Notes: a model not told the origin generated them from the sequence alone. Counted from the first letter of the stretch, positions 19,396-29,399 are shown. The stretch: DNA of 58,894 bases from Streptomyces altiplanensis (GCA_003719395.1 RHMC01000025.1:1-58894), one strand, 5' to 3'. A program made the numbers and translations.

Positions 19396-20194
19396 GCCCT
19401 GTCCTCGCCGGTGTGCTCCGGCTCCTCTCGCTCGTCGTGGCGCTCGGCCTGGTGTACCGGCCCCTCGGCGACCCACATGGCCCGCGTCTCCTCCTCACCG
19501 GCCCATCTGCGGGTGGAGAAGTGGATCTGCCGGGCGGTCGGCGCCGATCCCACCGTGCGGATGCGCCGGCCCGCGTACCTGCGCGGGGTCCTCGCCTTCT
19601 CCGCGGTGAGCGTCCTCTTCCTTCATCTGCTCCAGCGCGTCCAGGGCTCCCTCCCCGGATCGCTCGGCCTCTCCTCCATCGATCCGGACCAGGCGTTCAG
19701 CACCGCCGCGTCCTTCGTCACCAACACCGACTGGCAGTCGTACTGCGGCGAACAGGCCCTGGGCCACGTCGTGCGCGGAGCGGGTGCCGGGCACCGGCCT
19801 GCGCGTCGGCGACCTGGTGGTCTGCGAGGCGGGCGACACCGTCCCCGGCGCGACCAACCGCTCCGGCGGCAACGAAGAGCTGATCGCCTGGGTGAAGGAG
19901 GCCAGGGCCGCCGTCATCAGGGACAACTCCACGGCCGGTCACCGGGTCGGGCCCGCGGACGTGCCGGCCGGTGCCGTCACCTCGTCCGGCTCGGGACTGG
20001 GCCCGCACATCTCTCCCCGGTGCGCCGGCCTCCGGGTGCCCCGCGGCGCCGAGAGGAACGGCCTGGACGCCGGGCAGGTGGAGAAGCTGGTCGAGGACCA
20101 CACCGAAGGACGGACCCTCGGCTTCATGGGGGAGCCCCGGGTGAACGTCCTCGGGCTCACCATCGCGCTCAGGGAACTCGCGGCCGGGCGCTGA
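19392..20194 (+). pseudogene. Collapsed kdpA-kdpB-kdpC remnant
   Basis: Three pieces of the P-type K+-ATPase are fused in 0.8 kb. (1) The KdpA N-terminus, 'MSPVLAGVLRLLSLVVALGL', then after a slip near 19470 'RVEKWICRAVGAD' and 'SLGLSSIDPDQAFSTAASFV', stops after 'EQALGHVV' near 19770. (2) About 20 residues of KdpB follow, 'GTGLRVGDLVVCEAGDTVPG' (actuator region). (3) From about 19848 there is the C-terminal half of KdpC, 'ATNRSGGNEELIAWVKEA' to 'HTEGRTLGFMGEPRVNVLGL'. A normal kdpABC is roughly 4.5 kb. The catalytic Asp of KdpB and the K+ filter repeats of KdpA are gone, so no working pump can be made here. Two internal deletions explain the structure. Confidence 0.8.
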
Positions 20195-20261
20195 CCGTTG
20201 CGGGTCCGGAACCGTCGTGACCATACTGGCGCCCGGCCGGACCACCGCACGGGGAGCACGT

Positions 20262-20996
20262 ATGAGCGAGAGCACCAGGGGCAGCACAGGCACGGCCGTG
20301 GCCGCGGATCCGGCCGCGGGGCCCATGGTCGAGGTGACGGACCTGCACCGCTCCTACGGCACGGGGGCGGCGGCCGTCCACGCGCTGCGCGGTGTCTCCT
20401 TCCGCGTGCCGCGCGGCGAGCTCGTCGCGCTCAAGGGCCGGTCGGGTTCCGGCAAGACGACCCTGCTCAACCTGGTCGGCGGCCTCGACGCCGCCGACCG
20501 GGGCCGCATCGTCGTCGACGGCACGGAACTGGCGGGCCTCGGCGAGGACGGCCTGCTCGCACTGCGCCGCGACCGCATCGGCTTCATCTTCCAGTCCTTC
20601 GGCCTGATCCCCGTCCTCACCGCCGCCGAGAACGTCGGCGTACCCATGCGGCTGCGCAGGACCGACCCCAAGGTGCGCGAGGAGCGCGTCGAGCTGCTGC
20701 TCGCCCTCGTCGGCCTGGCCGACCGCGCGGCGCAGCGTCCCGGCGAGCTCTCCGGCGGCCAGCAGCAGCGTGTCGCCATCGCCCGCGCGCTCGCCAACAA
20801 GCCGGCGCTGCTGATCGCGGACGAGCCCACCGGCCAGCTCGACGCGGAGACCGGCCTCGCCGTGATGGAGCTGCTGCGGGCGGTCGTACGGAGTGAGGGC
20901 GTCACCGCGCTGGTCGCCACGCACGACGCCCAGCTCCTGGGGCTCGCCGACCGGGTGCTCGAACTCGGCGACGGCCACCTCGTCGAGCACGTCTGA
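20262..20996 (+). CDS. ABC transporter ATP-binding protein (MacB/LolD type)
   Basis: This 244-residue ATPase has Walker A 'GRSGSGKT' (59-66), Q-loop 'FIFQSFGLIPVLTAAEN', signature 'LSGGQQQR', Walker B 'LLIADEPTG' and the switch His ('VATHD'). It belongs to the class that powers FtsX-like permeases for lipoprotein or peptide export. No permease gene is present beside it, so it is an orphan here. The ATG at 20262 has GGGGAG upstream; a GTG at 20217 is an alternative. It lies between the kdpC remnant and kdpD. Confidence 0.87.
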   Translation: MSESTRGSTGTAVAADPAAGPMVEVTDLHRSYGTGAAAVHALRGVSFRVPRGELVALKGRSGSGKTTLLNLVGGLDAADRGRIVVDGTELAGLGEDGLLALRRDRIGFIFQSFGLIPVLTAAENVGVPMRLRRTDPKVREERVELLLALVGLADRAAQRPGELSGGQQQRVAIARALANKPALLIADEPTGQLDAETGLAVMELLRAVVRSEGVTALVATHDAQLLGLADRVLELGDGHLVEHV

Positions 20997-21142
20997 GTCC
21001 GAGAGGGCCGCCGGCGGGCGTCAGAGTCGTGTCAATACGCACCTGATCCCCGCCCCTCGCCCGTTTTGCCGCATTCCGGGGATGTAGCTTCACCGGAGCC
21101 GGCCCGTCGGGCCGCAGCACCTCGCTGGAAGACAATGGGGCC

Positions 21143-23685
21143 ATGGGACGCGGCAAGCTTCGGATATACCTCGGCGCGGCGCCGGGTGTCGGCAAGACGT
21201 ACGCCATGCTCTCCGAGGCCCACCGCCGGGTCGAGCGCGGCACCGACTGCGTGGTCGCCTTCGCCCGGCACCACGACCGGCCGCGCACCGAAGTGATGCT
21301 GCACGGTCTGGAGCACATCCCGTGCCGCACGATCGAGTACCGCTCCACGGTCTTCACCGAGATGGACGTCGACGCGGTCCTCGAACGCCGTCCCGCCGTC
21401 GCCCTCGTCGACGAACTCGCCCACACCAACGTCCCCGGATCGCGCAACGCCAAGCGCTGGCAGGACGTCGAGGAACTGCTCCAGGCGGGCGTCGACGTCA
21501 TCTCCACGGTCAACATCCAGCACCTGGAGTCCCTCGGCGACGTCGTCGAGTCGATAACCGGCGTACGGCAGCGGGAGACCGTACCCGACGAGGTCGTCCG
21601 CCGCGCCGACCAGATCGAGCTGGTCGACATGTCGCCCCAGGCGCTGCGCCGCCGCATGGCCCACGGCAACATATACAAGCCGGACAAGCTCGACGCCGCC
21701 CTGTCCCACTACTTCCGCCCCGGCAACCTCACCGCGCTGCGCGAACTGGCGCTCCTGTGGGTCGCCGACCGTGTCGACGAGTACCTCCAGCAGTACCGCG
21801 GCGAGCACAACATCCGCTCCACCTGGCAGGCGCGCGAGCGCATCGTCGTGGGCCTCACCGGCGGACCCGAGGGCCGTACGCTCATCCGCCGCGCCTCGCG
21901 CATGGCGGCCAAGGGCTCCGGCGGCGAGATCCTCGCCGTCTACGTCGCCCGCAGCGACGGGCTGACCTCGGCCTCGCCCAAGGAACTCGCCGTACAGCGC
22001 ACCCTCGTCGAGGACCTCGGCGGCACCTTCCACCACGTCATAGGCGACGACGTCCCTTCCTCGCTGCTGGAGTTCGCCCGCGGCGTCAACGCCACCCAGA
22101 TCGTGCTCGGCTCCAGCCGCCGCAAGACCTGGCAGTACGTCTTCGGCCCCGGCGTCGGCGCCACCGTGGCCCGCGAGTCCGGACCCGACCTGGACGTCCA
22201 CATCGTCACCCACGACCACGTCGCCAAGGGCCGGGGCCTGCCCGTCGCCCGCGGCGCCCGCCTCGGCCGGGCCCGGATCGTCTCCGGCTGGCTGGTCGGC
22301 GTCGCCGCGCCCGTCCTGCTCTCGCTGCTGCTCACCAGCATGGAGAACGGCCCCGGGCTCGCCAACGACGTCCTGCTCTTCCTCTTCCTCACCGTCGTCG
22401 CCGCCCTGCTCGGCGGACTGCTGCCCGCGCTCGCGTCGGCCGCCGTCGGCTCGCTCCTGCTGAACTACTACTTCACGCCGCCCACCCACACCCTGACGAT
22501 CAGCAATCCGAAGAACATCGTCGCCATAGTGATCTTCTTCGCGGTGGCCGTCGCGGTCGCCTCCGAGGTCGACCTGGCCGCCCGCCGCACCCACCAGGCC
22601 GCCCGGCTGCGCGCCGAGTCCGAGATCCTCTCCTTCCTCGCGGGCACGTCCTGCGCGGCGAGACGACCCTGGACGCCCTCCTGGAGCGGGTGCGGGAGAC
22701 CTTCGCCATGGAGTCCGTGGCGCTGCTGGAACGCGAGAGCGACGTCGACCCCTGGACCTGCGCCGCCGGCGTCGGGCCCAGGCCGCTCGGCCGCCCCGAG
22801 GATGCTGACGTGGACATGCCCATCGGTGACCACATGGCGCTCGCGCTCTCCGGCCGCGTGCTGCCCGCCGAGGACCGCCGGGTGCTCGGCGCCTTCGCCG
22901 CCCAGGCCGCCGTCGTACTCGACCGGCAGCGTCTGGTCGGGGAGGCCGAGGGGGCGCGCAAGCTCGCCGAGGGCAACCGCATCCGCACCGCCCTGCTCGC
23001 CGCCGTCAGCCACGACCTGCGTACACCGCTGGCCGCCATCAAGGCCGCCGTGTCGTCCCTGCGCTCCGACGACGTGGCCTGGTCGCAGGCCGACGTGGCG
23101 GAACTGCTCGCGAGCATCGAGGAGGGCGCGGACCGCCTCGACCACCTCGTCGGCAACCTCCTCGACATGTCCAGGCTCCAGACCGGCACCGTCACCCCGC
23201 TCCTCCGCGAGACCGACCTCGACGAAGTCGTTCCGATGGCCCTCGTCGGCGTACCGGCCGAGAGCGTCGGCCTCGACATCCCGGAGTCCCTGCCGATGGT
23301 GGCCGTCGACCGGGGACTCCTCGAACGCGCCGTCGCCAACATCGTCGAGAACGCCGTCAAGTACAGCCCCGGCAGCACCCCCGTCTCCGTCGCCGCGAGC
23401 GCGCTCGGCGACCGTGTCGAGCTGCGCGTCGCGGACCGCGGACCCGGCGTGCCGGACGACGGCAAGGAGCGGATCTTCGAGCCGTTCCAGCGCTACGGCG
23501 ACGCCCCGCGCGGAGCCGGAGTCGGCCTCGGTCTCGCCGTCGCCCGCGGCTTCGTCGAGACCATGGGCGGCACGCTGACCGCCGAGGACACGCCCGGAGG
23601 CGGCATGACGATGGTCCTCACCCTCAAGGCGGCCCCGGGACACCCTCCGGCAGGCCCCGGCTTCCCCGCCCAGGTCACCTCATGA
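21143..23685 (+). CDS. kdpD: KdpD sensor histidine kinase, one frameshift
   Basis: KdpD senses K+ limitation and phosphorylates KdpE. The N-terminal KdpD domain has Walker A 'GAAPGVGKT' (11-19) and 'DELAHTNVPGSRNAKRWQDV', followed by a universal-stress-protein-like domain ('IVVGLTGGPEGRTLIRRASR'). Four membrane segments lie at about residues 380-480, followed by a GAF domain, HisKA with 'AAVSHDLRTPLAAIK', and the ATPase domain ('NIVENAVKYSPG', 'GAGVGLGLAVARGF'). The frame shifts near 22650, at the start of the GAF domain. The full length is about 847 residues. It is downstream of the decayed pump genes. Confidence 0.9.
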
Positions 23686-23734
23686 CCCGGGCGCCCACGC
23701 TGTTTTGCACGTCCCGCAGAAAGGCAGGCATTCC

Positions 23735-24421
23735 ATGACCCGGGTGCTCGTGGTCGACGACGAGCCGCAGATCGTGCGCGCCCTCGTGATCAACCTGAAG
23801 GCGCGCACGTACGAAGTCGACTCGGCCCCCGACGGAGCGACCGCGCTCCGTCTCGCGGCCGCCCGCCACCCCGACGTGGTCGTCCTGGACCTCGGCCTGC
23901 CCGACATGGACGGTGTGGAGGTGATCAGGGGGCTGCGCGGCTGGACACGCGTACCGATCCTGGTGCTCTCCGCCCGCCACACCTCCGACGAGAAGGTGGA
24001 GGCGCTGGACGCCGGGGCCGACGACTACGTCACCAAGCCCTTCGGCATGGACGAGCTGCTCGCCAGGCTCCGCGCCGCGGTCCGCAGGGCCGAGCCGGCC
24101 GGCGCCGCCGAGGACGACGTGCTCGTCGACGCGGGCGGCGACTTCACCGTCGACCTGGCCGCGAAGAAGGTGCACCGCGACGGCAGGGACGTACGGCTGA
24201 CGCCCACCGAATGGCACCTCCTGGAGGTGCTCGTACGGAACACGGGCCGCCTGGTCGGCCAGAAGCAGCTCCTCCAGGAGGTCTGGGGCCCTTCGTACGG
24301 CACCGAGACCAACTACCTGCGGGTCTACATGGCGCAGCTGCGCCGCAAACTGGAGGCGGACCCCTCGCACCCCAGGCACTTCGTCACCGAACCCGGCATG
24401 GGATACCGCTTCGAGCGGTGA
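23735..24421 (+). CDS. kdpE: KdpE response regulator
   Basis: An OmpR-family regulator of 228 residues with acidic residues D8/D9, phospho-acceptor D52 in 'VVVLDLGLPDMDG', K101 in 'YVTKPFG', and a winged helix with 'LTPTEWHLLEVLVRN' and 'ETNYLRVYMAQLRRKLE'. KdpE activates kdp transcription when K+ is low. Its normal target operon is broken at 19.3-20.2 kb, so other targets must explain retention, such as the K+ transport genes that follow. The start at 23735 has AAAGGCAGG upstream. Confidence 0.92.
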   Translation: MTRVLVVDDEPQIVRALVINLKARTYEVDSAPDGATALRLAAARHPDVVVLDLGLPDMDGVEVIRGLRGWTRVPILVLSARHTSDEKVEALDAGADDYVTKPFGMDELLARLRAAVRRAEPAGAAEDDVLVDAGGDFTVDLAAKKVHRDGRDVRLTPTEWHLLEVLVRNTGRLVGQKQLLQEVWGPSYGTETNYLRVYMAQLRRKLEADPSHPRHFVTEPGMGYRFER

Positions 24422-24424
24422 GAC

Positions 24425-24487
24425 GGGGCCGGTCCGGTGCGGTCCGGGGCCGGTCCGGTGTGATCCGGGGCCGGTCCGGTGTGATCC
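24425..24487 (+). repeat. Three tandem 21-bp repeats after kdpE
   Basis: Unit GGGGCCGGTCCGGTGTGATCC occurs twice exactly (24446-24466, 24467-24487) and once with two changes (24425-24445). It starts four bases after the kdpE stop and ends 32 bases before the OB-fold gene. Confidence 0.8.
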
Positions 24488-24518
24488 GGGCGGGCCCGCT
24501 CCCCGGTACGCTTCGTGT

Positions 24519-24917
24519 ATGAGTGCCGTACCACGTTCGGAGAAGCCAACCGGCCGGTTCCGCCGGATGCTCGACCGGCTGTCCACCTCGCAGGAGGACC
24601 TGCACTCCGCGGAGCTGCAGGAGGACGCCCAGGCCGCGGGGTGCTCACGCATCTGCGACTGCGACGACCGCCAGGTGGTGAAGGTGACCGGTACCCTGCG
24701 CACGGTCACCCTGCGTCCTCGCGCCGGTGTACCCGCCCTGGAGGCGGAGCTGTTCGACGGCACCGCGCCGCTGGACGTGGTGTGGCTGGGCCGTCGTTCC
24801 ATCGTGGGCATAGAACCGGGCCGCAGGCTCATCGCCTCGGGCCGGATCTCCATGAGTCACGGCCGCCGGGTGCTCTTCAATCCCAAATACGAACTCCGAC
24901 CGCTCGGACAGGAGTAG
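24519..24917 (+). CDS. OB-fold nucleic-acid-binding domain protein
   Basis: The 132-residue protein starts 'MSAVPRSEKPTGRFRRMLDR' and contains an OB-fold ('VVKVTGTLRTVTLRPRAGVP', 'LEAELFDGTAPLDVVWLGRR', 'RRLIASGRISMSHGRRVLFN'). It resembles the small OB-fold proteins (RecG-like/tRNA anticodon-type OB) encoded ahead of DUF3159 in Streptomyces. The next gene begins three bases after the stop. Role unknown; nucleic-acid binding is inferred from the fold. Confidence 0.85.
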   Translation: MSAVPRSEKPTGRFRRMLDRLSTSQEDLHSAELQEDAQAAGCSRICDCDDRQVVKVTGTLRTVTLRPRAGVPALEAELFDGTAPLDVVWLGRRSIVGIEPGRRLIASGRISMSHGRRVLFNPKYELRPLGQE

Positions 24918-24920
24918 CCG

Positions 24921-25681
24921 GTGACGTCTCTCGACAAGCCGACCGCGACGGATCACGACAGCGCAGCAGCCGCTCAGGACGCCCAGGACGCGAAGGCCGT
25001 CACGGAGGCCGCCCTCTTCGAGGCCTTCGGCGGCCTCAGGGGCATGGTGGAGACCGTGCTCCCCGGTCTGCTGTTCGTGACCATCTTCACGATCAACAAG
25101 GACCTGCACGTCTCGGCCATCGCCGCTCTCACGGTGTCCTTGCTGCTCGTCGCCGTACGGCTGATCCGCCGGGACACCGTCAAGCACGCCTTCAGCGGGG
25201 TCTTCGGAGTCGCCTTCGGTGTCGTCTTCGCGATGATGACCGGCAACGCCAAGGACTTCTACCTGCCGGGCATGATCTACACCCTGGGCCTCGCCCTCGC
25301 GTACATCGTGACCACGCTCGCGGGCGTCCCGCTGATCGGTCTGATCCTCGGCCCGATCTTCAAGGAGAACCTCTCCTGGCGGACGCGCAACCCCGGGCGC
25401 AAGAAGGCGTACGCCAAGGCGAGCTGGGCCTGGGGCCTGATCCTGCTCGGCAAGTGCGCGATCCTCTTCCCGCTGTACTGGTGGGCGGACACCACCCAGC
25501 TCGGCTGGGTCCTGGTCGCGCTGAAGATCCCGCCGTTCCTGCTCGCGGTCTACCTGACCTGGGTCTTTCTGGCGAAGGCGCCGCCGCCCATCGACGTGTT
25601 CGCCGAGATGGAGGCACAGGAGAAGGCCGAGAAGGAGCGCAAGGCGGCCGCGGCCGCCGCGGCGCGGCACGAGGACCTTGA
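24921..25681 (+). CDS. DUF3159 family integral membrane protein
   Basis: A polytopic membrane protein of about 252 residues. Hydrophobic segments occur at 'LPGLLFVTIFTINK', 'IAALTVSLLLVAVRLI', 'FGVAFGVVFAMMTG', 'GMIYTLGLALAYIVTTLAG', 'LILLGKCAILFPLYWW' and 'LLAVYLTWVFLAKAP', giving about six TM helices. 'GGLRGMVETVLPG' is a DUF3159 landmark. The frame as sequenced reads through into the antisense of trkA. I place the true stop at the TGA 25679-25681, reached by a one-base shift in the GCG-rich stretch near 25650, because a strong terminator follows at once. Function unknown. Confidence 0.8.
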
Positions 25682-25698
25682 TCCTCCCGGTCCGTACA

Positions 25699-25739
25699 CG
25701 AGTGGGGCCCGCGACCGTCACGGTCGCGGGCCCCACTCG
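25699..25739. terminator. Strong bidirectional terminator
   Basis: A perfect 19-base stem (CGAGTGGGGCCCGCGACCG and its complement) with the three-base loop TCA lies between the convergent DUF3159 and trkA genes. Confidence 0.85.
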
Positions 25740-25752
25740 CATGCGTACGGCG

Positions 25753-26429
25753 TCAGCCGCCGTGTCCGCCTTGCGGACCGACAGCAGGTCCTCCAGCTGC
25801 TCCTCGCGCGCCTGAGCGGCCACGAACAGCAGCTCGTCGCCCGCCTCCAGGGTCTCCTCCTGGCTCGGCGTGAGCACGCGCGTACCGCGGATGATGGTGA
25901 CCAGCGAGGTGTCCTCGGGCCAGTCCACGTCCCCGACCTGCGTGCCGGCCAGCGCCGACTCGGGCGGCAGCGTCAGCTCGACGAGGTTGGCGTCGCCGTG
26001 GCTGAAGCGCAGCAGCCGTACGAGATCGCCGACGCTCACCGCCTCCTCGACCAGCGCCGACATCAGGCGCGGCGTGGAGACCGCGACGTCGACGCCCCAT
26101 GCCTCGGTGAACAGCCACTCGTTCTTGGGGTTGTTGACGCGGGCGACGACGCGCGGCACCCCGTACTCGGTCTTCGCGAGCAGCGAGACGACCAGGTTGA
26201 CCTTGTCGTCACCGGTCGCCGCGATCACCACGTTGCAGCGCTGGAGCGCCGCCTCGTCGAGCGAGGTGATCTCGCAGGCGTCGGCCAGCAGCCACTCGGC
26301 GAGCGGCACCCGCTCCACCGAGATGGCGGTCGGCGCCTTGTCGATGAGCAGGATCTCGTGACCGTTCTCCAGCAGCTCGCCCGCGATGGAACGGCCCACC
26401 GCGCCGGCACCGGCAATAGCGACCCTCAT
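25753..26429 (-). CDS. TrkA family potassium uptake regulator (second copy), frame lost at the end
   Basis: A TrkA-type protein of about 225 residues with an RCK N-domain (Rossmann 'VAIAGAGAVGRSIAGELLEN', acidic end 'LLIDKAP') and RCK C-domain ('ALAGTQVGDVDWPEDTSLV'). It binds NAD(H) and gates K+ channels or carriers. The frame as sequenced runs on past 'SVRKADTAA'. A one-base shift brings in the TGA complementary to 25753-25755, which I take as the end. Its ATG overlaps the stop of the upstream TrkA gene by four bases, so the two subunits are co-translated. Confidence 0.85.
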
Positions 26430-27097
26430 GCGTGACCGCCCTCCTCGGGACCCTGCGAGCAGGCCGCCTCGACCTTCGCGATCTCTTCCGTGCGCATCAT
26501 CACGTGGACGAGGTCGCCCTCCTGGAGCACGGTCTGGGACGTCGGCAGTACGGCCTCGCCCAGCCGGGTGAGGAACGCGACGCGCACGCCCGTCTCCTCC
26601 TGGAGCCGGCTGATCTTGTGCCCGATCCAGGCGGGGGAGGTGTGCACCTCGGCGAGCTGCACACCGCCGCTCGGGTCGCGCCACAGCGGCTCCGCCCCGG
26701 AGGGCAGCAGCCGCCGCATCATCTGGTCGGCGGTCCAGCGGACCGTGGCGACGGTGGGGATGCCCAGGCGCTGGTAGACCTCGGCGCGGCGCGGGTCGTA
26801 GATACGGGCCGCGACGTTTTCGATCGCGAACATCTCGCGGGCCACCCGGGCCGCGATGATGTTGGAGTTGTCGCCGCTGCTCACCGCGGCGAAGGCGCCG
26901 GCTTCCTCGATGCCCGCCTCGCGGAGGGTGTCCTGGTCGAAGCCGACCCCGGTGACCCTGCGGCCCCCGAAACCGGACCCCAGGCGGCGGAAGGCCGTGG
27001 GGTCCCGGTCGATCACCGCGACCGTGTGCCCCTGTTGCTCCAGGGTCTGCGCGAGAGCGGCTCCCACTCGCCCGCAGCCCATGATGACGACGTGCAT
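26426..27097 (-). CDS. TrkA family potassium uptake protein (first copy)
   Basis: A 223-residue RCK-domain protein with 'HVVIMGCGRVGAALAQTLEQ' (GxGxxG nucleotide-binding motif), 'VAVIDRDPTAF' and 'SGDNSNIIAARVAREMFAIE'. The C-terminal RCK_C domain contains 'WIGHKISRLQEETGVRVAFL'. I choose the ATG at 27097; an open frame extends upstream to 27142 without a better start. The pair of TrkA proteins is divergent from a KimA-like carrier, a common Streptomyces pairing, and may regulate it. Confidence 0.9.
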   Translation of the reverse strand: MHVVIMGCGRVGAALAQTLEQQGHTVAVIDRDPTAFRRLGSGFGGRRVTGVGFDQDTLREAGIEEAGAFAAVSSGDNSNIIAARVAREMFAIENVAARIYDPRRAEVYQRLGIPTVATVRWTADQMMRRLLPSGAEPLWRDPSGGVQLAEVHTSPAWIGHKISRLQEETGVRVAFLTRLGEAVLPTSQTVLQEGDLVHVMMRTEEIAKVEAACSQGPEEGGHA

Positions 27098-27347
27098 CGT
27101 CCCGTTACCCCGCACTCCTGGTCGCCCCGCTGACCTGCACAAACACCCTGCTCACATCTTCCTTCTCGGCTCACCGGGGTGGCACGGGGCAAAGTGCCCG
27201 GTACTGCCTCGCCCCTGTCTTCGTCCACCGTAGCGTCAACCCCGAACGCGCCATCGATCACGTCCGGCATGAGCCGCCCGTTCAGGTTCCGTAAAAGTGG
27301 GGGTGGTGGTTGGGCGGTGTCCTTTTCGAACGCTTACGATCCTCTGC
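27098..27347. promoter_or_regulatory. Divergent promoter region between trkA and the KimA-like gene
   Basis: This 250-base region separates divergent K+-transport genes. A TTCGAACGCTTACGATCC stretch just upstream of the GTG at 27348 could hold a -10-like element (TACGAT), but I cannot fix a start site. No riboswitch is recognisable. Confidence 0.4.
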
Positions 27348-29399
27348 GTGTCCAAACTGACCGACGTGCCCAAACGGATCCTGATCGGCCGGGCGCTGCG
27401 TAGCGACAGGCTGGGAGAAACGCTCCTCCCCAAACGCATCGCACTTCCCGTCTTCGCCTCCGACCCGCTCTCGTCCGTGGCGTACGCCCCGGGAGAAGTG
27501 CTCCTCGTACTCTCCATCGCGGGCGTGTCGGCGTACCACTTCAGTCCGTGGATCGCCGTCGCGGTCGTGGTGCTGATGTTCACGGTGGTGGCCTCGTACC
27601 GCCAGAACGTGCGTGCCTACCCGAGTGGCGGCGGCGACTACGAGGTCGCCAACACCAACCTCGGCCCCAAGTCGGGACTGACCGTCGCCAGTGCCCTGCT
27701 CGTCGACTACGTCCTCACCGTCGCCGTGTCGATCTCGTCCGGGGTGGAGAACCTCGGCTCCGCGATCCACTTCGTCGTCGAGCACAAGGTGGCGTGCGCC
27801 ATCGGCATCATCGTGCTGCTGACGCTCATGAACCTGCGTGGTGTGAAGGAGTCGGGCAAGCTCTTCGCCATCCCCACGTACGTCTTCGTGGCGGGCGTCT
27901 TCATCATGATTGCCTGGGGCGCCTATCGCTCCGTCGTCATGGGCGACACCATGCACGCCCCGACCTCCGACTTCGAGATCAAGCCCGAACACGAGGGCCT
28001 GGCCGGCTTCGCGCTCGTCTTCCTGCTGCTGCGCGCCTTCTCCTCCGGCTGCGCGGCGCTCACCGGCGTCGAGGCGATCAGCAACGGCGTGCCCGCGTTC
28101 CGCAAGCCCAAGAGCAAGAACGCCGCCTCGACGCTCGCCCTGATGGGCGCGCTGGCCGTCACCATGTTCTGCGGGATCATCGGCCTCGCCATGGCCTCCG
28201 ACGTGAAGATGGCGGAGTTCCCGGCGAAGGACCTCATCCACAACGGCGTGGCCGTCGGTCCGGACTATGTCCAGGACCCGGTGATCTCCCAGGTCGCGGC
28301 CGCCGTCTTCGGCGACGGCACGTTCTTCTTCGTGCTGCTCGCGGCCGCCACCGCGCTCGTCCTCTTCCTGGCCGCGAACACGGCGTACAACGGCTTCCCG
28401 CTGCTCGGCTCGATCCTCGCGCAGGACCGCTACCTGCCGCGCCAGCTGCACACCCGCGGCGACCGCCTCGCCTTCTCCAACGGCATCGTGCTGCTCGCGG
28501 GCGCGGCCATCCTGCTCGTCTGGATCTACGAGGCCGACTCGACCCGGCTCATCCAGCTCTACATCGTCGGCGTCTTCGTCTCCTTCACGCTCAGCCAGAT
28601 CGGCATGGTGCGGCACTGGAACCGCCACCTGAGCACGGAGAAGGACCCGGCCGCGCGCCGCCGCATGATCCGCTCCCGCGCGATCAACGCCTTCGGAGCG
28701 TTCTTCACGGGCCTGGTGCTCGTGGTCGTGCTGGCCACCAAGTTCACGCACGGCGCGTGGGTCGCGCTGCTCGGCATGGTGATCTTCTACGGGACGATGA
28801 CCGCGATCCGTAAGCACTACGACCGCGTCGCCGAGGAGATCGCCGCCGACGAGGGGCCCTCCGACGACAGCGTCCGTCCGTCCCGCGTCCACTCCATCGT
28901 CCTGGTCTCCAAGGTCCACAAGCCGACGCTGCGGGCCCTGGCCTTCGCCAAACTGACGCGCTCGGACAAGCTGGAGGCGCTGAGCATCAGCGTCGACCCG
29001 GCCGAGACGAAGGCGCTGAAGGAGGAGTGGGAGCGGCGCGGCATCAACGTGCCGCTGAAGATCCTCGACTCGCCCTACCGCGAGATCACGCGGCCGATCA
29101 TCGAGTACGTGAAGAGCCTGCGGCGCGAGAGCCCGAGGGACGCGATCAGCGTCTACATCCCGGAGTACGTGGTCGGGCACTGGTACGAGCACCTGCTGCA
29201 CAACCAGAGCGCGCTGCGGCTCAAGGGCCGGCTGCTGTTCACGCCGGGTGTGATGGTGACCTCGGTGCCGTACCAGCTGCGGTCCTCCGAGCTCGCGAAG
29301 GAGCGGGCGAAGAAGCGCCAGGAGTGGAATCCGCCGGGTGCGGTGCGGCGGGGCCCGGTGGACGACCGCCGCCCGAAGGAGTCCAGCGGCAAGCGCTGA
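27348..29399 (+). CDS. APC-superfamily (KimA-like) potassium transporter
   Basis: A 683-residue carrier with twelve hydrophobic segments in the first ~450 residues and a cytoplasmic C-terminal region. Motifs include 'LPVFASDPLSSVAYAPGE' (first helix, substrate site), 'YPSGGGDYEVANTNLGPKSG' and 'SSGCAALTGVEAISNGVPAF'. These match the KimA/YdaO group, a K+/H+ symporter family controlled by c-di-AMP in Bacillus. The C-terminal domain begins near 'RVHSIVLVSKVHKPTL' and resembles a universal-stress-like fold. The GTG start (27348) gives 'VSKLTDVPKRILIGRALRSD', the usual N-terminus. It is divergent from the two trkA genes. Confidence 0.88.
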   Translation: MSKLTDVPKRILIGRALRSDRLGETLLPKRIALPVFASDPLSSVAYAPGEVLLVLSIAGVSAYHFSPWIAVAVVVLMFTVVASYRQNVRAYPSGGGDYEVANTNLGPKSGLTVASALLVDYVLTVAVSISSGVENLGSAIHFVVEHKVACAIGIIVLLTLMNLRGVKESGKLFAIPTYVFVAGVFIMIAWGAYRSVVMGDTMHAPTSDFEIKPEHEGLAGFALVFLLLRAFSSGCAALTGVEAISNGVPAFRKPKSKNAASTLALMGALAVTMFCGIIGLAMASDVKMAEFPAKDLIHNGVAVGPDYVQDPVISQVAAAVFGDGTFFFVLLAAATALVLFLAANTAYNGFPLLGSILAQDRYLPRQLHTRGDRLAFSNGIVLLAGAAILLVWIYEADSTRLIQLYIVGVFVSFTLSQIGMVRHWNRHLSTEKDPAARRRMIRSRAINAFGAFFTGLVLVVVLATKFTHGAWVALLGMVIFYGTMTAIRKHYDRVAEEIAADEGPSDDSVRPSRVHSIVLVSKVHKPTLRALAFAKLTRSDKLEALSISVDPAETKALKEEWERRGINVPLKILDSPYREITRPIIEYVKSLRRESPRDAISVYIPEYVVGHWYEHLLHNQSALRLKGRLLFTPGVMVTSVPYQLRSSELAKERAKKRQEWNPPGAVRRGPVDDRRPKESSGKR

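Noticed and set aside
24645..26684. Very long minus-strand frame covering trkA and beyond
   Set aside because: Only 25753-26429 encodes TrkA; the rest is antisense of DUF3159, opened by a missing stop.
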